Positions 5,384 to 7,964 of a DNA stretch of 7,964 nucleotides are shown one piece after another. The translations under genes and the position numbers were made by a program. Source of the DNA: Coriobacteriales bacterium (GTDB lineage Bacteria > Actinomycetota > Coriobacteriia > Coriobacteriales > UBA8131). Within the stretch, counting starts at the first letter, position 1, and each line of letters begins with the position of its first letter. Location of the stretch: contig JAISUQ010000160.1 of the NCBI GenBank assembly GCA_031272005.1, forward strand, positions 1-7,964, given 5' to 3'. The notes beneath the pieces were generated by a model, which made no database searches, was not told where the DNA came from, and saw only the letters and a program-made list of their open reading frames with translations.

Positions 5384-5719
5384 ATGTCTGACACCTATTA
5401 TGCGCCCGCTGATCTGGCCAAGTTCGGCGATGTGGGCAAGCACGCCAGCGAACTCTGGGAGAAGTACATGGCCTACTACGGCGCGGTCTTTGCCGACGGC
5501 GCCCTGACCGCCCGGGAGAAGGCGCTGATTGCCCTGGCCGTGGCCCATGCCGTGCAGTGCCCCTACTGCATAGACTCCTACACCAACGCCTGTCTGGAGA
5601 AGGGCTCCGACCTGGAGCAGATGACCGAGGCCATCCACGTCGCCAACGCCATCCGTGGCGGCGCCACTCTGGCACACGGCATCCAGATGAACAATATCGC
5701 CGATGACCTGGAGTTCTAA
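5384..5719 (+). CDS. arsenosugar biosynthesis-associated carboxymuconolactone decarboxylase/AhpD-like protein
   Basis: A 111-residue protein of the carboxymuconolactone decarboxylase / AhpD superfamily, all-helical proteins with a redox CxxC. Visible motifs are E45 in TAREKALIALAVAHA, the CPYC pair C59/C62 in QCPYCIDSYTNACLEKG, and the conserved end GGATLAHGIQMNN. In AhpD the CxxC is followed by a histidine; here that place is Tyr66 (CIDSY), as I recall for the subgroup that travels with arsS. By family knowledge this small protein is the regular partner of the ArsS radical SAM enzyme, but its reaction is not established; thiol redox or peroxidase-like chemistry is inferred from CxxC. AAGGAG lies 7 bases before the ATG. 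The stop is 3 bases before the arsS start, so the two are surely co-transcribed and probably translationally coupled. Confidence 0.9.
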   Translation: MSDTYYAPADLAKFGDVGKHASELWEKYMAYYGAVFADGALTAREKALIALAVAHAVQCPYCIDSYTNACLEKGSDLEQMTEAIHVANAIRGGATLAHGIQMNNIADDLEF

Positions 5720-5722
5720 TCC

Positions 5723-6844
5723 ATGACCGCTGAAGTACTGGGCTTTGAGCAGCGCATCACGGCGCTGGGATGTCCGGAGTATCTGCATACTGCTGAGCGG
5801 CTGGATACGCTGCAACTGAACATCGGCCTGCGTTGCAATCTGCAATGCCGCCACTGTCACGTGCAGGCCGGGCCGACACGCACCGAGGAGATGAGCCGCG
5901 AGACGATGGCGGCGGCGCTGGAGGTCTTTGCCGCTGGCGACTTTACCGTGCTCGACATCACCGGCGGCGCTCCGGAACTCAATCCGCATTACCAGTGGCT
6001 GGTGGGGCAAACCTGCGCTGCCGTGCAGAAAAAGGCCGCTGCCGCCGAACAGGGCAACCGGAGTGCCATGACTGGGCAGGGTGCAACCGCAGGCTGCGGC
6101 GATGGGCAATGCGCGGGAGGACAAAGCGGAAAAGTGCTGACCCGCACCAATCTGGTGGTGCTGACCCTGCCGGAATACGCCCACCTGCCCGGCTTCTGGG
6201 CCGAGCACGGTGTGGAGGTGGTGGCTTCGCTGCCCTCCTTTGAGCAGCGCAACACCGACCGCCAGCGCGGCGAGGGCGTCTTTGCCGCCGCCCTGGACGG
6301 CCTGCGAGCGCTGAACGCAGCTGGCTTCGGGCTGGGCGGCGTGAATGCAGCCGGACAGCCGCTGACCTTGAATCTGGTGCTCAACCCGGGCGGCGCCTTC
6401 CTGCCTCCCGCCCAGGCCAGCGCCGAGCGGGAGTTCAAGCAGGGTCTTTCCGAGCGTTACGGCATCAGCTTCGATAGCCTGCTGACCATCACCAACAACG
6501 CCGGTGGCCGCTTCAAGGATTTTCTGGAGAGCAAAGGCCTGCTGGAGAGCTACACCAACCGTTTGGAAGCCGCCTTCAATCCGGCTACCGTGCCGGCGAT
6601 GATGTGTCGCACGCAACTCTCAGTAGCCTGGGACGGCCGCCTTTATGATTGCGACTTCAATCAGGTGATGGACTTGCCTGTACTGGATTATGGCCCAAGC
6701 GCCAAATCAGGCCCTGCCACGATTGCCGACCTGGCCGCCGCTGGTGCTGGCGCCCCGGGACGACAGATCCGCTTCGGCGACCACTGCTACGCCTGCACCG
6801 CCGGCGCCGGCTCCTCCTGCGGCGGCGCTACGGCTGGGACTTAA
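5723..6844 (+). CDS. arsS: arsenosugar biosynthesis radical SAM protein ArsS
   Basis: A 373-residue radical SAM enzyme with C38-x3-C42-x2-C45 (GLRCNLQCRHCHVQAGP) for the [4Fe-4S] cluster and the SAM-contact motif GGAPE (81-85). The ArsS-specific C-terminal half is present: LNPGGAFLPPAQA, ITNNAGGRF, a Cys-rich block with C295 and C310 (MMCRTQLSVAWDGRLYDCDFNQ), and HCYACTAGAGSSCGG near the end (C355, C358, C366). ArsS is held to join an adenosyl-derived radical to methylated trivalent arsenic, the first step toward arsenosugars. Residues about 98-136 are an Ala/Gly/Gln-rich stretch (QKKAAAAEQG, TAGCGDGQCAGG) where relatives have a short connection, so it is probably an insertion. The gene starts 3 bases after its partner; a GGAG at 5710-5713, inside that gene, serves as its ribosome site. 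No arsM or arsR is in the window, so the substrate source is not shown. Confidence 0.92.
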   Translation: MTAEVLGFEQRITALGCPEYLHTAERLDTLQLNIGLRCNLQCRHCHVQAGPTRTEEMSRETMAAALEVFAAGDFTVLDITGGAPELNPHYQWLVGQTCAAVQKKAAAAEQGNRSAMTGQGATAGCGDGQCAGGQSGKVLTRTNLVVLTLPEYAHLPGFWAEHGVEVVASLPSFEQRNTDRQRGEGVFAAALDGLRALNAAGFGLGGVNAAGQPLTLNLVLNPGGAFLPPAQASAEREFKQGLSERYGISFDSLLTITNNAGGRFKDFLESKGLLESYTNRLEAAFNPATVPAMMCRTQLSVAWDGRLYDCDFNQVMDLPVLDYGPSAKSGPATIADLAAAGAGAPGRQIRFGDHCYACTAGAGSSCGGATAGT

Positions 6845-7470
6845 TCAGCATCCCGCTGACACGCCAGCGCTTTGGTGATGGCGGCGATGTAGAGGGTGTG
6901 GAAGTCCTCACTGTCGCCAATGCGGTCGTAGAAGCGGTCGATGTTCTCGGTGGCCAGGAAGCACTCCCGCAGCATGTCCTGCTGGTATAAACGCTCGCAT
7001 ACTAGCACCAGCTCAGCCTCGGCGAAGTAGGGGGTGCCACCGCTGGCAGGCGCGGCGTTGTTGGAAGTGCTGTCGCTGCTGGAGGGTGCGCCGTTGTTAG
7101 AAGTGCTGCCGCTGCTGGGTGTTGCGGCGTCACTGTAGGCCAGAGTCAGGCCGCTGTTTGCCACCTTGTCAGGTTGCTCAAAGCCACTGACGCTGCCCAG
7201 ATAGTTCAGGGCGTCACGATACTCACTGCCCAGAAAGCTCAACGAGAAGCTGCTGGCGGCTTCCACGAAGGTTTTGGTACAGCGCTGCGGACGGATGAAG
7301 ACAAAAGCCACCGGCTGCTGCCAGATGAAGCCCAGGCCGCCCCAGGCCGCAGTCATGGCGTTGACCGTGCCGTCGGGCTTGGCGGCGGCAATCAGCATCC
7401 ACTGATGGCCGATGCGCTCAATGGCGTTGCCGCTGATCTCAAAGGGGCTGATTTCTCGTAAAGTGCTCAT
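6841..7470 (-). CDS. flavin reductase family protein (FMN-binding split barrel) with a repeat insertion
   Basis: A 209-residue protein of the flavin reductase-like, FMN-binding split-barrel family. Characteristic parts are HQWMLIAAAKPDGTVNAMTAAWGGLGFIW and P-x-AFVFIRPQRCTKTFVE (residues about 22-70), then FSLSFLGSEYRDALNYLGSVSG. These normally bind FMN and support NAD(P)H-dependent flavin reduction or related redox work; the exact substrate is unknown. Residues about 115-146 are a Ser/Thr/Asn/Ala/Pro-rich linker with a 12-residue unit repeated twice, inserted before a beta strand (AEAELVLVCERLYQQ). The ATG at 7470 overlaps the upstream GNAT stop as ATGA, and GGAGG at 7478-7482 is 7 bases upstream, so both are one operon. 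Its TAA and the arsS TAA share the palindrome TTAA at 6841-6844. Confidence 0.87.
   Translation of the reverse strand: MSTLREISPFEISGNAIERIGHQWMLIAAAKPDGTVNAMTAAWGGLGFIWQQPVAFVFIRPQRCTKTFVEAASSFSLSFLGSEYRDALNYLGSVSGFEQPDKVANSGLTLAYSDAATPSSGSTSNNGAPSSSDSTSNNAAPASGGTPYFAEAELVLVCERLYQQDMLRECFLATENIDRFYDRIGDSEDFHTLYIAAITKALACQRDAD
7045..7116. repeat. two tandem 36-bp repeats inside the flavin reductase gene
   Basis: Units 7045-7080 and 7081-7116 match at 30 of 36 bases. On the minus strand they encode the 12-residue units SSGSTSNNGAPS and SSDSTSNNAAPA, an in-frame low-complexity linker. The length is a multiple of three, so copy number could change without breaking the gene. Confidence 0.85.
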
Positions 7471-7952
7471 GATTCATCCTCCATTTCAGGCCCACGGATA
7501 AAGGCTTTGGGAAAGCACTCCGTACCCAGGCGCTTGCAGCACTCGCAGTCGTGGGCGATACTGGCGGCCACTTCGGCCATCGGCATCTCCGCAAAGCCGG
7601 CCTTGGGATAGAAGCCCTGCGACTCCGTGCAGGCCACCAGCTTGAGCTGCCCGTAGCTCTCCCCCGCTCGCTCTACCAAAGCCTGGGCCACGCCGTGGCG
7701 CTGCCAGTCGGCGAGCACGGCTACCGGGTAGACGTAGTTGCCGTTGGCTTGCGGATTCTTGTCGCCGCAAACCACTTCGATGCGGATAAAGCCGACCGGC
7801 AGGTCCTCCTCCCCCACTGCCACCAGCACGTCAGTCGTGGTGTCCACGATACCGAGGCCAACATCCTCGCAAATCAGCCGGATATAGGGCAGGTCGGCGA
7901 GACGGGCGAGACGAATGGAGAAGGGCGCAAAAGCAGTGGCGGAGACGGTCAT
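7467..7952 (-). CDS. GNAT-family N-acetyltransferase with Cys-rich C-terminus
   Basis: A 161-residue protein with the GNAT fold: an N-terminal SIRLARLADLPYI beta-helix start, strand DVLVAVGEEDLPVGFIRIEV, and the acetyl-CoA motif A YVYPVAVLADWQRHGVAQAL with the Q-x-x-G-x-A loop at residues 84-89. FYPKAGF (114-120) is the usual final GNAT signature. The tail HDCECCKRLGTECFPKAF adds cysteines at 136, 138, 139 and 146, a possible metal or thiol site not needed for acetyl transfer. The acceptor substrate is unknown. It is the first visible gene of the operon and overlaps the flavin reductase start by 4 bases. The start is uncertain: the frame stays open from the ATG at 7952 to the window end and no ribosome site is visible in the 12 remaining bases, so the gene may begin outside the window. 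Confidence 0.85.
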   Translation of the reverse strand: MTVSATAFAPFSIRLARLADLPYIRLICEDVGLGIVDTTTDVLVAVGEEDLPVGFIRIEVVCGDKNPQANGNYVYPVAVLADWQRHGVAQALVERAGESYGQLKLVACTESQGFYPKAGFAEMPMAEVAASIAHDCECCKRLGTECFPKAFIRGPEMEDES

Positions 7953-7964
7953 TGCGTATACTTT

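Noticed and set aside
5022..5675. 217-residue Arg/Ser-rich open frame on the minus strand
   Set aside because: The composition is typical of a non-coding frame opposite GC-rich genes; it spans the end of one gene and most of the next.
5339..6616. 425-residue open frame on the minus strand
   Set aside because: It covers the CMD and ArsS genes in antisense, where GC-rich codons suppress stops. It shows no family motif, while the plus-strand genes are clear.

Overview
The window looks like a stretch of a moderately GC-rich actinobacterial chromosome. A member of the Coriobacteriia (Eggerthella/Slackia-like) is my best guess. It rests on the style of the membrane-anchored LuxR regulator, the short lipoprotein, the zinc-ribbon membrane protein and the strong GGAGG-type ribosome binding sites. 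No rRNA, tRNA, CRISPR array or transposase is visible, so the placement is inference.

Layout, left to right. (1) The 3' end of a LuxR-family regulator (+), entering from outside the window. (2) A divergent pair: a tail-anchored coiled-coil protein (-) and a small lipoprotein (+), neither recognised. (3) A G-rich hairpin directly after the lipoprotein stop, then a convergent AAA+ ATPase (-) with a C-terminal PD-(D/E)XK nuclease-like domain. (4) About 500 bases without an intact gene (3317-3815). This holds two 47-bp palindromic units built from arms of the type ATTACTCGCCAAA, an AT-rich inverted repeat almost exactly midway between them, and a small minus-strand coding remnant with an 11-bp tandem duplication. 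(5) A zinc-ribbon protein with one membrane segment and a large outer domain (+). (6) A two-gene arsenosugar-type operon (+): a carboxymuconolactone-decarboxylase-like protein and the radical SAM protein ArsS. (7) A convergent two-gene operon (-): a Cys-rich GNAT acetyltransferase followed by a flavin-reductase-family protein. The last gene of this operon shares its stop tetranucleotide TTAA with arsS.

How the parts may work together. Genes 5384-6844 form one transcription unit for organoarsenical (arsenosugar) chemistry. No arsM or arsR lies in the window, so the arsenical substrate must come from elsewhere, or this ArsS acts on something else. The facing GNAT/flavin-reductase pair could belong to the same detoxification theme, but only position suggests it.

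The strongest candidate for an undescribed system is the AAA+/PD-(D/E)XK gene with its twin palindromes. The proximal palindrome overlaps an extended -10 promoter of the ATPase gene, which suggests self-regulation or self-recognition by a selfish or defence-like element in a locally AT-rich patch. Low-complexity insertions in both ArsS and the flavin reductase are a second oddity of this locus.
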